NCBI GenBank assembly: GCA_002502215.1
Contig: DAPT01000102.1
Coordinates: forward strand, 1-53,792
From: Euryarchaeota archaeon UBA124
GTDB taxonomy: Archaea > Thermoplasmatota > Poseidoniia > Poseidoniales > Poseidoniaceae
Reading direction: 5' to 3'
DNA: 53,792 nucleotides
Shown piece after piece: positions 15,716 through 23,927 of this stretch. Position 1 is the stretch's first letter. Each line of letters opens with the position of its first letter. Under the pieces are notes generated by a model. It did no database searches. It saw nothing but the letters and a program-made list of their open reading frames with translations, and was not told where the DNA came from. Position numbers and translations under genes: made by a program.

Positions 15716-16708
15716 TCACGGAGCACCTCCATGACCCAAGTCAATTCGAAGTGGTACTCGAAGAACAGCCACTTCGTCTGGCGATAGCCTGCTAATGAAC
15801 GGCACCTTGTCGGCAGTAAAGCCGGGTGGCATCCATGGTTGAATGAGAACATCGACGAGTGGTTCCATCGACCTGTTTTGTGCACGAACGGTTACTGTCA
15901 CGTTACCATTCCTCATTTCGTACCCGGTCGCGATTGAAAGTTTTCGTGAAAGTGGGATTTCATCGGCACCCTGTCTCCGGTGTGCTTGTATCTCAAATCT
16001 GACCGGAAGATTTCCTCCTGGGCCAATCACTGGAACATCGATAAAGGATGGTTTTGCTTCCCATCCCTCTGGAACAGGGGGCGCAAGACGCATCATTGGA
16101 AGAGGAATATCACCGTCGTTGATGATGCGGACAAGAAGGATGCCGATTTCTCCACCAGCAGGCCATCGTGTATCAACAGAGAGCCAGAAGTGACGGAAAA
16201 GGAACGGGTTGAGCGTCGAAGAGTTGCCTCCAATGAGGTCGTCTACGAGGTACTCGACTTCGGTTGCAGCGTATCCAACATCTCCGATTTCTGCAGCTCC
16301 TGTGGCATTGCGAAGTCGACGGAGTACGTTCTCAACTTCTTCTTCTGCGAGGGCCTTCTCTCGCAACAATCGATGCAGCATTGCAATGCTTCTTCGCAAG
16401 TAAAGGACATCCTCTTCGAGGACGTTGAGGGCTTTTTCAGCCCGACGCACACTCTTTCGAGCACGGCGCAAGCGATGTGTTTCCAAGAACGTCTTTGCCT
16501 GAAGGAGATCGAGTTCTGTGGTAGCAAGGGAGTTGACTTCATCACTCACAACGTTTTGTACGAGGGACTCAAGTTCTCGACTCGCTTGCATCAGTCTTTG
16601 AGCGCTTTCATTGGATGCAGCAATCGCAGCTTGTGCATCGGTGAGATCTCCCTCGCCTAATTCAGAATCCATGATGAAGTCATCTTGCTCAGACTTGCTC
16701 TTCGCCAT
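15716..16708 (-). CDS. Coiled-coil plus beta-sandwich protein in the archaellum operon, unknown
   Basis: A 330-aa protein with no signal peptide or membrane segment, so cytosolic. Residues 1-160 are helical with long charged heptad-like runs (AKTFLETHRLRRARKSVRRA, EEDVLYLRRSIAML). Residues about 175-330 form two beta-sandwich-like repeats with phrases such as VPEGWEAKPSF and MPPGFTADKVPF, resembling the NEW3/CARDB-type domains of the giant protein encoded just upstream. The start overlaps the end of that gene by 20 bases, with GGAGGTGA 6 bases before the ATG, so they are surely co-expressed. No homologue is recognised. A role as cytosolic partner of the giant or of the archaellum motor is an inference. 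Confidence 0.75.
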   Translation of the reverse strand: MAKSKSEQDDFIMDSELGEGDLTDAQAAIAASNESAQRLMQASRELESLVQNVVSDEVNSLATTELDLLQAKTFLETHRLRRARKSVRRAEKALNVLEEDVLYLRRSIAMLHRLLREKALAEEEVENVLRRLRNATGAAEIGDVGYAATEVEYLVDDLIGGNSSTLNPFLFRHFWLSVDTRWPAGGEIGILLVRIINDGDIPLPMMRLAPPVPEGWEAKPSFIDVPVIGPGGNLPVRFEIQAHRRQGADEIPLSRKLSIATGYEMRNGNVTVTVRAQNRSMEPLVDVLIQPWMPPGFTADKVPFISRLSPDEVAVLRVPLRIDLGHGGAP

Positions 16709-19700
16709 TTGGAATCACCTCCTCATTGGTATCCGCACCGTTTTGGTTATCAGAAGTCGCAGTCGATTGCGGTGTGTCGAGGATTGCGGATAAGTCCAAA
16801 CCATCCATTGCAAGGTCATTCAGGAGACGAGCAGGGTCGCCCAAGTCTCGCTCAATTCGCGTTGCTTTCACTTCGATATCGGTGAGTTTTCCGTAGAGCG
16901 AACCGTAGAGCCTGTTCGAACGACGTAAGACGAACCATACAACGATGGTTGAAACGAGGATGTAAGACACGAGTGATATCAGGTTGATTTCATCGGGCGT
17001 CATTTGTGGAGGTAGCCCCAAAACAACACCAATGAACCCGAGCAGAGGCAGACTCAAGATGATGGTGAGTTGTCGGCGTGAATCGGTTAAGGCTTGGAAG
17101 TGGTCAGCGTAGATGGTGGAAATGCCCTTTCGTGCGCGTTGGTAGTCTTCGTGGATGTAGCGGAATTCTTCACTGCTCCGCCATGCCATTCGCCAAACCC
17201 ACAGCGATGCCAAAACGATTGTGACCGGACCCCACCACGTTGCGTCATAGAGATGGAAAAGGAAACCGAGCATGATTGTACCAGAATAGACAGCGCCCAA
17301 ACGGTATTTTTCGTTCTGGTTGGTCAATCCAAGCAAACCAATCGTGATGATCAGAGCGATACCAAATCCTGCAAAAGAGGTTAGTGTCGAAGGTGCACTT
17401 GAATCAACTTCCTGACTGAAATTCAATTCATCGTTTTCAACGAGGTTGTTGAAAGCATAGTCTGAAACAATCCGAACCGAGCATTCAGCATCCCTGCTTT
17501 GTTCCCACCAATCGAGTGTTTCGCCGGTAACCTCCCAGCGAAGAGCCTTGCTTGTTCTCACGTCAAGCACCGGTACATAACTTGGTACATTTTCGATAAC
17601 CATGCCTTCACAAAGAAGTTCGGAATTTATTCCAAATGCAGGAGCAGTCCCCTTGTTTTTCAAGTCGAATTCAAGGAAAGCTGTCTGCCCTTCCATGATG
17701 AAGTCGATTTCCTTCCCAGTCGCATCGACGATTCGTTGCGATTCAGGATCAATCATCGGATCGGCATAGGCATTGAGGGCAAAGCGGAATGTTTCTTCAG
17801 TCACTGGTTCGGCCGGGTCAGGATGGTGAAGGAGCATCTTGATGTCGTATCCATCGCCGGCCATCACGTTTGGATATGGAAGTTTGATGTTGAACAGCAT
17901 GTTGGTTGGGGTGTTCGCAGACAGTTCAGGGAGTTCAATCAATTCACTACCAGGGACGCATGGAGCAGTGAGATTGATGTAATGATCTTCTCCAGGGAGA
18001 TTCGTAAGGGATATGTTCCAGACATAATCTTCTTCCTCAGCATTCTCGATATCGTCGAAATCGAGAATTCGCTCGATGCCACAAAACTCGATTGAATAGG
18101 CAACCGGATCATTGTTGAGGTATGGTATGTGTGAATATGTGATGGGCACATAGACAGGGCTGTCGCTTGCCGGTGCTTCAAGACTCGCTGCGAATCCAAT
18201 ATCAAACAGACGCTTCATCCGAAGGGATGTCATCAGTTCTCCGCTTTCGTCAATATCGACAGCCGTTGGAACGATTGTGACCCGGAGATCTGCAGCGGTT
18301 GTTAAGGTGGTGCTACTGCTGCCTGCTGAGTTCTTGTCGACGCTCACAGTTAACTCGACAGGGACTTGGATTGGAAGGAAGAGTTGGCTCGATGAATCTG
18401 CATTAACAACCCAATCGTCGCTCAATGTGGTTAAACCGGGTGCTCGAACTTCGTAGCCTAAATCCACGGTTACATCCACGTTTCCTGTATTCGTGATGAT
18501 TGCTTTCCAGTTCCTGTTATCTCCCTCATGGAAAAAGTACTCATTTTCCCAACCCTCGATAGTATAAGTGAAGATTGGTGCAACTACCAATTCCACTTTC
18601 TTGAGGGCGTACACTTCATCCGTTACTGAATTGTAGACGGTCAGATTTGCATAGTGGATGGCTCCGTCGAGAAGATTATCTGTTCCATCGAGTGCGGGAA
18701 TATCGATATCGAAAGAGCCGCTGGAGTCTCCATCAATCGGAACTGTGAACGACTGAACAGTAGGTGTCGTGCTCCAACCACCGTCGACTGTAATATTGAT
18801 GTTGACGGTCTCAACAAGGTTCCCTGTGTTGAAAAGACTGAATGGCAGCGTCAGGGTCGTACCTGGAGTAGCAGAGAGTGAGTCGTCTGCGATAAGTTGG
18901 ACATCATGTACCTCAGAGACGTTTGCAACGATGTTGGCTTTGAGCTCGACAAGATCTCCGTTTTCATCGGCCATCGAGACGGTGAGAATCGCCATGTAGA
19001 AGTCGTCTGCGCTAGCATCTGGTGAAGGAACAATGTTGACTCGAACGGAGGATTCATACCCCGCAGCGATGATAATGCTTGAGGAGGAATCGAGTTCAAA
19101 CAACACATCCTCGTATCCGCCGTTATCAAGTTCGATAGAGTAGGTCGTAGGAGCGTTTCCAGTGTTTTCGATGTTGACAAACGCTGAGAGCTGCTCAAAC
19201 GGTGTGATGTCGATTGACTGGTTTGTGGGAGTCAGCGAAGCATTGATTGTTTCGCCGACGCGTATATCCATTGTTTGTTGGCCGATGTAACTACCAGAGT
19301 CAAGATCGTAGTATCGAACGGTCAAAGGCTGGAGGAGTCCAGACGGAGCAAGTGGGTTCGTCTTAACCGTAAGTGTGACCAGGGACAAATGACCTCCACT
19401 TGTTGCAGGATAATCTTCGAAATCACTTGCAAGTTCCAGAATGGTGTTATTAGGACCTGTTGTGGTCAGGTTAGCATACCACCCACTCGGAAGGTTTTCG
19501 ACGATTTCGAGGCGATACGATGAACGGTCGTTTCCTGTGTTTCCAAACGTGAACATGAAGTCTGTGTCCACGCCAACATCTGCATCAAGAGGACCGGTCT
19601 CCGTGATCTCGCCATTGACCACCTTTGGTACAACGATGGAGAGATTTTGCTCGATAACAGGCGAGTATACCGCAGATGAGGTATGGACACCTCCAAGGGT

Positions 19701-21575
19701 GGGCGTGGTTGTGATTGGTATTTTCACAGTTCCTGCCAAAGGAAGTTGGCCTGTTCGACTTTGGATACCAAGCGAAGCGGGGAAGGATTCCCCTAGGGTT
19801 AGTCCTGTCGCTTCTCCAGGAGTAATGGTCGCATTCCATCGGTCTGCCTCGTTAAATCCACCCGATGTAAGCGCTTCGAAGGTGATGTCCCCTACAGTGA
19901 TGTTGGCGTCGATTGTTTCGGAAAGGTCGGAAACAAGATTGTGACGGACTTGAACCTCCAAGGCAAGAATTTCATTCACACCTGTGGAGGCGCCTGCGTT
20001 CATGACATCGTTTTGAGTCAAAACAATGGTGTCAACAGGGAGCCCAGGGTCAACGACAATCGCAGGGCGAACTTCAATCTGGCCTGCGTCCGTGGTAGGG
20101 ATACTGCCAACATCTGCTTGTGCGATGATGTATGCACTGAGACTGTCCCCGGCACGATTGTGTTCAGCGTCGACCAAGGGCAACTGAATTGGCGGGACCT
20201 CAACATGGATGAAGCCTGAAATTGATTCTCCTACTTTCAACTCGCCCGTACTCTCTATGGAGAGGTTGTAATTCCAATTTAGTGCATTCAAGGACAGCCC
20301 AGCTATGAGGTTGAAGTCACCGTCTGCATTGCCCGTGTTTGTAACATTGAAACCTATGGTGTCGGTCTTGCCGGGTAGAACGTACGTTGTATCGTTCGTG
20401 ATGTCTACGGTGGCTTGAAGGAACTCTCCTGCCATGACACGGGTTGTGTCTGAGAGAGGGTATCCACTACCTGACGAGGTCAACGTGAGGGTGACGATGT
20501 CCACAGCCGACTGAAGTGCGCTTTGTGGTACGTCAACAACAACAGAAATGGTTGTTGTTTGTCCGGCAGTTAGGGGGGTTGTCGAGGTGCCGTCCAGTGT
20601 AGTATCTGCCCAGCCCAACGAACTGCTAACGCCAATGTCGAATATGTCTGTTGTTGCGCCTATGTTTTTGATGATGTAGTAGAGCGTGGTTGAGTCTCCG
20701 GGAATGGTGGTGCGATCTGCAGGACCTACCATCTCTGCAATGTAGTCGCTGAAAATCACATCGAATTCAACATGCGTAAATGATTCAGGTCCGGCTGAGC
20801 CGTTGGTCCATACAACCACGGAAACGTTCCATAGTCCTGTCAATATGGATGCCGAAAAACCTGCGCTAAGGACTTCTCCTTGTGCCTCTGAAAAAATAGA
20901 ACCAGGTTCGATGGTTTCGGTGTTAGATGCAGCCCAATGCTCTATTGTCTCTCCGGTTGATGCATTGAACAACACCAAACCCATAACCGCAGAGAATTCC
21001 ATGACGCCATCGTTACGAATTGTTGCATTGAATGTGTGCGATTGACGGTCGAGGAAAACATTGGTGTTTCCTGGCGCTGGAGAGGGGAAATCATCGGATT
21101 CGATAAACGATTTACGATAGGTTTCAACGTCGAAGTCCCATCGATATTCGTTGTTGGCCGTGTTGCCATCGTTGGCCCCGGAAACTCGAGCAAACAACGT
21201 TTGCGATGGTCCGGTTGTAGCTGTCCAACTGAGTAGATAGGTGGTCGTCCCCGAACTTGCAGCCACAGGACCGAGATCAACGGTATCAACGATTTGTTCA
21301 GCGGCGCTTGGAGAACCCTTGTGGACAAGCGACAGGAAGGCACTACCGGTGGAGGTCCCTGCGTTGTCGACATCGACTCGTACGGTATGTGTGCTCGGAG
21401 CGAGAATCAAGCCGGTGCTCGTAGAGACGGACCCTGCCCCATCAAATTCCATGTTGACAACGCGGAAGTCAGGGCCTGCACGACCGCTCGTTGAGGATGC
21501 GTCTGCAAATGGAAGCGCCAAGTGCCCAAGTAGCAAAACAACAAGAAGAAGAGGCAACCCTCTTTGCTTAAACAT
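16689..21575 (-). CDS. Giant membrane-anchored extracellular Ig-fold (CARDB/NEW3-like) protein, unknown
   Basis: A 1628-aa protein. A signal peptide spans residues 1-27 (cut near ADASS). About 1360 residues of repeated beta-sandwich units follow, many with the CARDB/NEW3 phrasing of N-x-G-N (IKNIGATTDIF, VTNTGNADGDF, FGNTGNDRSSY, IENTGNAPTTY, ITNTGNVDVTV). From about residue 1395 come five predicted membrane helices, and finally a 70-residue cytosolic tail with a charged helix. The odd helix number puts the repeats outside and the tail inside. The ATG at 21575 is fixed by GGAGGTG 6 bases upstream. It is the second gene of the archaellum operon, upstream of both archaellins. A scaffold, S-layer anchor or sheath of the archaellum is possible; nothing catalytic is visible. 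Confidence 0.85.
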   Translation of the reverse strand: MFKQRGLPLLLVVLLLGHLALPFADASSTSGRAGPDFRVVNMEFDGAGSVSTSTGLILAPSTHTVRVDVDNAGTSTGSAFLSLVHKGSPSAAEQIVDTVDLGPVAASSGTTTYLLSWTATTGPSQTLFARVSGANDGNTANNEYRWDFDVETYRKSFIESDDFPSPAPGNTNVFLDRQSHTFNATIRNDGVMEFSAVMGLVLFNASTGETIEHWAASNTETIEPGSIFSEAQGEVLSAGFSASILTGLWNVSVVVWTNGSAGPESFTHVEFDVIFSDYIAEMVGPADRTTIPGDSTTLYYIIKNIGATTDIFDIGVSSSLGWADTTLDGTSTTPLTAGQTTTISVVVDVPQSALQSAVDIVTLTLTSSGSGYPLSDTTRVMAGEFLQATVDITNDTTYVLPGKTDTIGFNVTNTGNADGDFNLIAGLSLNALNWNYNLSIESTGELKVGESISGFIHVEVPPIQLPLVDAEHNRAGDSLSAYIIAQADVGSIPTTDAGQIEVRPAIVVDPGLPVDTIVLTQNDVMNAGASTGVNEILALEVQVRHNLVSDLSETIDANITVGDITFEALTSGGFNEADRWNATITPGEATGLTLGESFPASLGIQSRTGQLPLAGTVKIPITTTPTLGGVHTSSAVYSPVIEQNLSIVVPKVVNGEITETGPLDADVGVDTDFMFTFGNTGNDRSSYRLEIVENLPSGWYANLTTTGPNNTILELASDFEDYPATSGGHLSLVTLTVKTNPLAPSGLLQPLTVRYYDLDSGSYIGQQTMDIRVGETINASLTPTNQSIDITPFEQLSAFVNIENTGNAPTTYSIELDNGGYEDVLFELDSSSSIIIAAGYESSVRVNIVPSPDASADDFYMAILTVSMADENGDLVELKANIVANVSEVHDVQLIADDSLSATPGTTLTLPFSLFNTGNLVETVNINITVDGGWSTTPTVQSFTVPIDGDSSGSFDIDIPALDGTDNLLDGAIHYANLTVYNSVTDEVYALKKVELVVAPIFTYTIEGWENEYFFHEGDNRNWKAIITNTGNVDVTVDLGYEVRAPGLTTLSDDWVVNADSSSQLFLPIQVPVELTVSVDKNSAGSSSTTLTTAADLRVTIVPTAVDIDESGELMTSLRMKRLFDIGFAASLEAPASDSPVYVPITYSHIPYLNNDPVAYSIEFCGIERILDFDDIENAEEEDYVWNISLTNLPGEDHYINLTAPCVPGSELIELPELSANTPTNMLFNIKLPYPNVMAGDGYDIKMLLHHPDPAEPVTEETFRFALNAYADPMIDPESQRIVDATGKEIDFIMEGQTAFLEFDLKNKGTAPAFGINSELLCEGMVIENVPSYVPVLDVRTSKALRWEVTGETLDWWEQSRDAECSVRIVSDYAFNNLVENDELNFSQEVDSSAPSTLTSFAGFGIALIITIGLLGLTNQNEKYRLGAVYSGTIMLGFLFHLYDATWWGPVTIVLASLWVWRMAWRSSEEFRYIHEDYQRARKGISTIYADHFQALTDSRRQLTIILSLPLLGFIGVVLGLPPQMTPDEINLISLVSYILVSTIVVWFVLRRSNRLYGSLYGKLTDIEVKATRIERDLGDPARLLNDLAMDGLDLSAILDTPQSTATSDNQNGADTNEEVIPNGEEQV

Positions 21576-22008
21576 CAGCTGCACCTCCAGCCCGCTCAAA
21601 TCGTTGGATGGTTATGGAGCGACCTTGGGACTTCCAAATTTCGAGAAGTTGATCGAGAAGTCGGTCGTGCTCGTCATCCGAAATACCCAATCTTCGCCGC
21701 TCTTCCCAAAGGAGGAGTTGTTCCGTGCGGGTCAAGAGCGCATCGCGAAGATACAATTCGAGGGTTCGTCGGTAAGCGTCTCTGTCGGATACAGCGTAAA
21801 CAATCGAGTTGCCGGGCAGTTGATCAGCACGGTTTTGGATGAAGTTACCAAGATTCAGTGCTTCATCGTAAGAGATGTTGCGCCGGTCAAGATTGCTTTG
21901 AATCGTCGAAGCGATGCTCTGCAAATCATAGCGAGTTTTCGCTCTCTGGATTTTTTTGAAGTATTTGCGGCTTCGTCGCGTCATGCTTGGAGCCGCCATG
22001 AGTGACAT
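21568..22008 (-). CDS. Helical cytosolic protein heading the archaellum operon, unknown
   Basis: About 146 aa, almost entirely helical and highly charged, with a basic N-terminus (MTRRSRKYFKKIQRAKTRYD) and a C-terminal half rich in Leu, Arg and Glu. It has no membrane segment and no recognisable motif; the basic start could bind nucleic acid or membrane. Possible starts are ATG at 22008 or 21999; neither has a strong ribosome site, which fits a first gene on the transcript. Its end overlaps the start of the giant protein gene by 8 bases. A structural or regulatory function for the operon cannot be told apart. Confidence 0.65.
   Translation of the reverse strand: MSLMAAPSMTRRSRKYFKKIQRAKTRYDLQSIASTIQSNLDRRNISYDEALNLGNFIQNRADQLPGNSIVYAVSDRDAYRRTLELYLRDALLTRTEQLLLWEERRRLGISDDEHDRLLDQLLEIWKSQGRSITIQRFERAGGAADV
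21582..21588 (-). promoter_or_regulatory. Shine-Dalgarno GGAGGTG deciding the start of the giant protein
   Basis: GGAGGTG, six bases, then ATG at 21575 on the minus strand. This rules out the in-frame start eight codons upstream (21599), whose product would also lack a clean signal peptide. Confidence 0.65.
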
Positions 22009-22069
22009 GCCTAACCGGCAGTTTATCAAACAATTGGAGGAAAAGCGTGAGTTTATTCATAACGCATGA

Positions 22070-22080
22070 AAATATATGCA
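22070..22080. promoter_or_regulatory. Shared TATA-like element between the archaellum operon and the peroxiredoxin gene
   Basis: GAAAATATATGCA occurs in the 147-base gap between the two divergent genes, the only sizeable non-coding gap in this half of the window. TATA-like sequence is nearly symmetric, so it could serve the minus strand (start about 40 bases upstream of the operon's first ATG), the plus strand (about 58 bases upstream of the peroxiredoxin ATG), or both. Pattern match only. Confidence 0.4.
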
Positions 22081-22155
22081 GAGTACATCCACTGTTGAAT
22101 CACGCTCTTGTGGTTTGAACCAAGCATTGATGATGTCCAATGCCACCCACAAGTC

Positions 22156-22641
22156 ATGAACAAACCTGTTGATCTAGAAATTGGGTCAAAAAGCCCACTG
22201 TTTTCATGCCTCGACTCTGCTGGAAACACCCATGATCTTGAAGCATACATGAACCAAGGAAAAAAAGTCATTCTGTATTTTTACCCACGCGATTCAACCC
22301 CAGGCTGCACAAACCAAGCATGCAATTTCCGTGACAATATGGCTCGACTTGCAACCGAAGGCTATGTTGTCTTGGGCGTCTCAAAAGGCTCGGAATCCTC
22401 GCATGAGAAATTTATTGCAAAAGAGGAACTCAATTTCCCATTGCTCATGGACATGGACGGACAACTCCACGAAACCTTTGGAACATGGAGAATCAAGAAG
22501 AACTACGGCAAGGAATACCTCGGATGCGTTCGCTCAACGTTTGTCATTGACAGCAACGGCGACATTGCTTGGTGCAGATACAACGTACGTGCAACAGGCC
22601 ACGTCGATATGCTCATGAGAGAACTCGAAATTGTATCGTGA
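22156..22641 (+). CDS. bcp: Peroxiredoxin, BCP/PrxQ type
   Basis: A 161-aa thiol peroxidase that reduces hydrogen peroxide and organic peroxides. The active-site region YFYPRDSTPGCTNQAC has the peroxidatic Cys51 and a second Cys56 five residues on, the pair typical of the BCP/PrxQ class that forms an intramolecular disulfide. The start at 22156 gives the family's normal N-terminus; a longer reading from 22108 adds residues unlike the family. Thioredoxin or the glutaredoxin-like protein of this window could recycle it. GAGGTGG at its end serves the next gene 9 bases on. Confidence 0.95.
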   Translation: MNKPVDLEIGSKSPLFSCLDSAGNTHDLEAYMNQGKKVILYFYPRDSTPGCTNQACNFRDNMARLATEGYVVLGVSKGSESSHEKFIAKEELNFPLLMDMDGQLHETFGTWRIKKNYGKEYLGCVRSTFVIDSNGDIAWCRYNVRATGHVDMLMRELEIVS

Positions 22642-22650
22642 GGTGGTTCG

Positions 22651-23118
22651 ATGAACATAGACATTGGAGGCGAACGTATCCAGTTGTCAACCACATCATG
22701 TGCCTACAAACCTTGCTACATTGGAAAAAATCTCAACATCGGCGAGAACGTATCCATCGGATCGATGTGCCATATTGGAAGAAACGTGACCATCGGAGAC
22801 AATTCCAATATCCAAGGTTCGAACTACATCGCCGACCAAACCATCGTCGGAGTTTCTGTGTTTATCGGGCCAAACTCTACAATCCTGAACGATAAGTATC
22901 CCCCGTCGGGCGATGCCGCAAGATGGTCACCCGTTACAATTCACAATAATGCAATCGTTGGCGGAGGCTGCACCATATTGCCGGGGGCAAGCGTAGGAGA
23001 AGCTGCTGTACTCGGAGGAGGTTCTGTTCTGACCAAGCCATTACCACCCGGCGAGGTTTGGGCCGGCAACCCGGCAAAATTTCTTATGAAAAGGGAAGAT
23101 TACGACAACAAGGAGTAA
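22651..23118 (+). CDS. Left-handed beta-helix (hexapeptide repeat) acyltransferase
   Basis: A 155-aa protein made largely of hexapeptide repeats of the (I/V)G-x4 type (YIGKNLNIGENVSIGSMCHI, VTIGDN, TILPGASVGE) and closing with PPGEVWAGNPAKFL, the usual end of sugar O- or N-acetyltransferases related to WbpD/WbbJ. Such enzymes act as trimers on nucleotide sugars with acetyl-CoA. It follows bcp by 9 bases and is followed 5 bases later by the flavin-reductase-like gene; a sugar epimerase lies nearby on the other strand. The acceptor sugar is unknown. Confidence 0.88.
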   Translation: MNIDIGGERIQLSTTSCAYKPCYIGKNLNIGENVSIGSMCHIGRNVTIGDNSNIQGSNYIADQTIVGVSVFIGPNSTILNDKYPPSGDAARWSPVTIHNNAIVGGGCTILPGASVGEAAVLGGGSVLTKPLPPGEVWAGNPAKFLMKREDYDNKE

Positions 23119-23123
23119 TCGCT

Positions 23124-23927
23124 ATGGAAGGGAAGGCCCACGTTGTATCGTTTCTCAAAAAATGCATCGATTATGCCAATGCATCCATCAAACGGAAACA
23201 AAAGCGGGGCGAAATCGACGACATCTCAAGATGGGAAGCGTATCGCGATTTTACTGAACACGCCTTGATGGAGGTTGAGGCAGGAGAACTCGATCGATGG
23301 TTCCCTCCCCAACCAGACCTTCTCGGAGAAAAGGACGTTACATCCGTCGATCTTTCATCACTCACGCATGAAATGCGCTCCGCTTGGCTCACAAATCTTG
23401 CAAGTCCCCGGCCTCTCGCTCTCATTGGTACATCATCGGAAGAAGGAGAACACAACCTTGCGCCTTACACCTCGATGTCGGTTGTATCAAATTCACCTCC
23501 GCTCGCAGTCGTATCCCTCTCTGCGAACCGTCACGATCGGTGGCGCGACACCCTCATCAATCTCAAGCAAACAAAACAGGCGGTTCTCAATTTCCTCCCA
23601 GCTTCGGAAAAGGCGGTTAAGGTCGTCGAGCAAACTGCGCAACCACTCGATTATGGGACAAGTGAATGGGATGAATTCTCAGTGGAAGGACTGCCGTCAA
23701 ACTCTTTGGTCATGAAAGAGGCAGCGTTTGCGATTCTTGGGCAAGTGATTCAAGAGATTGACTTGGTTGAAGGAAAGGCAAAACTGGTTGTCCTCAAACT
23801 TTCAGAAGTACTTGTTCCAGGAAAGTTCGAAGCCGATCAACCAGCGCATATTCTCTGCCAACATGGTTTAAACAAACTCATGGCAACGCCAACTGAATGG
23901 CATCACAACATTGACCGAAGTGTTTGA
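23124..23927 (+). CDS. Flavin reductase-like FMN-binding split-barrel protein
   Basis: A 267-aa protein. After an N-terminal helical extension of about 85 residues comes a flavin reductase-like domain with SPRPLALIGTSSEEGEHNLA, the conserved strand-turn that binds FMN, and PYTSMSVVSNSPPLAVVSLS. Family members either reduce flavins with NAD(P)H or act as FMN oxidoreductases. AAGGAG stands 8 bases before the ATG at 23124, which also separates it from the preceding gene. The helical extension is not typical. It overlaps the convergent epimerase gene by 25 bases. The physiological partner is unknown. Confidence 0.85.
   Translation: MEGKAHVVSFLKKCIDYANASIKRKQKRGEIDDISRWEAYRDFTEHALMEVEAGELDRWFPPQPDLLGEKDVTSVDLSSLTHEMRSAWLTNLASPRPLALIGTSSEEGEHNLAPYTSMSVVSNSPPLAVVSLSANRHDRWRDTLINLKQTKQAVLNFLPASEKAVKVVEQTAQPLDYGTSEWDEFSVEGLPSNSLVMKEAAFAILGQVIQEIDLVEGKAKLVVLKLSEVLVPGKFEADQPAHILCQHGLNKLMATPTEWHHNIDRSV

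Noticed and set aside
21241..22005. 254-codon plus-strand open frame across the starts of the giant and 146-aa genes
   Set aside because: It is antisense to two genes with overlapping ends and a strong ribosome site, and its protein has no recognisable pattern.
22100..22125. GTGGTTTGAACC resembling part of a tRNA
   Set aside because: No cloverleaf can be built, and the gap is better explained as a promoter region.
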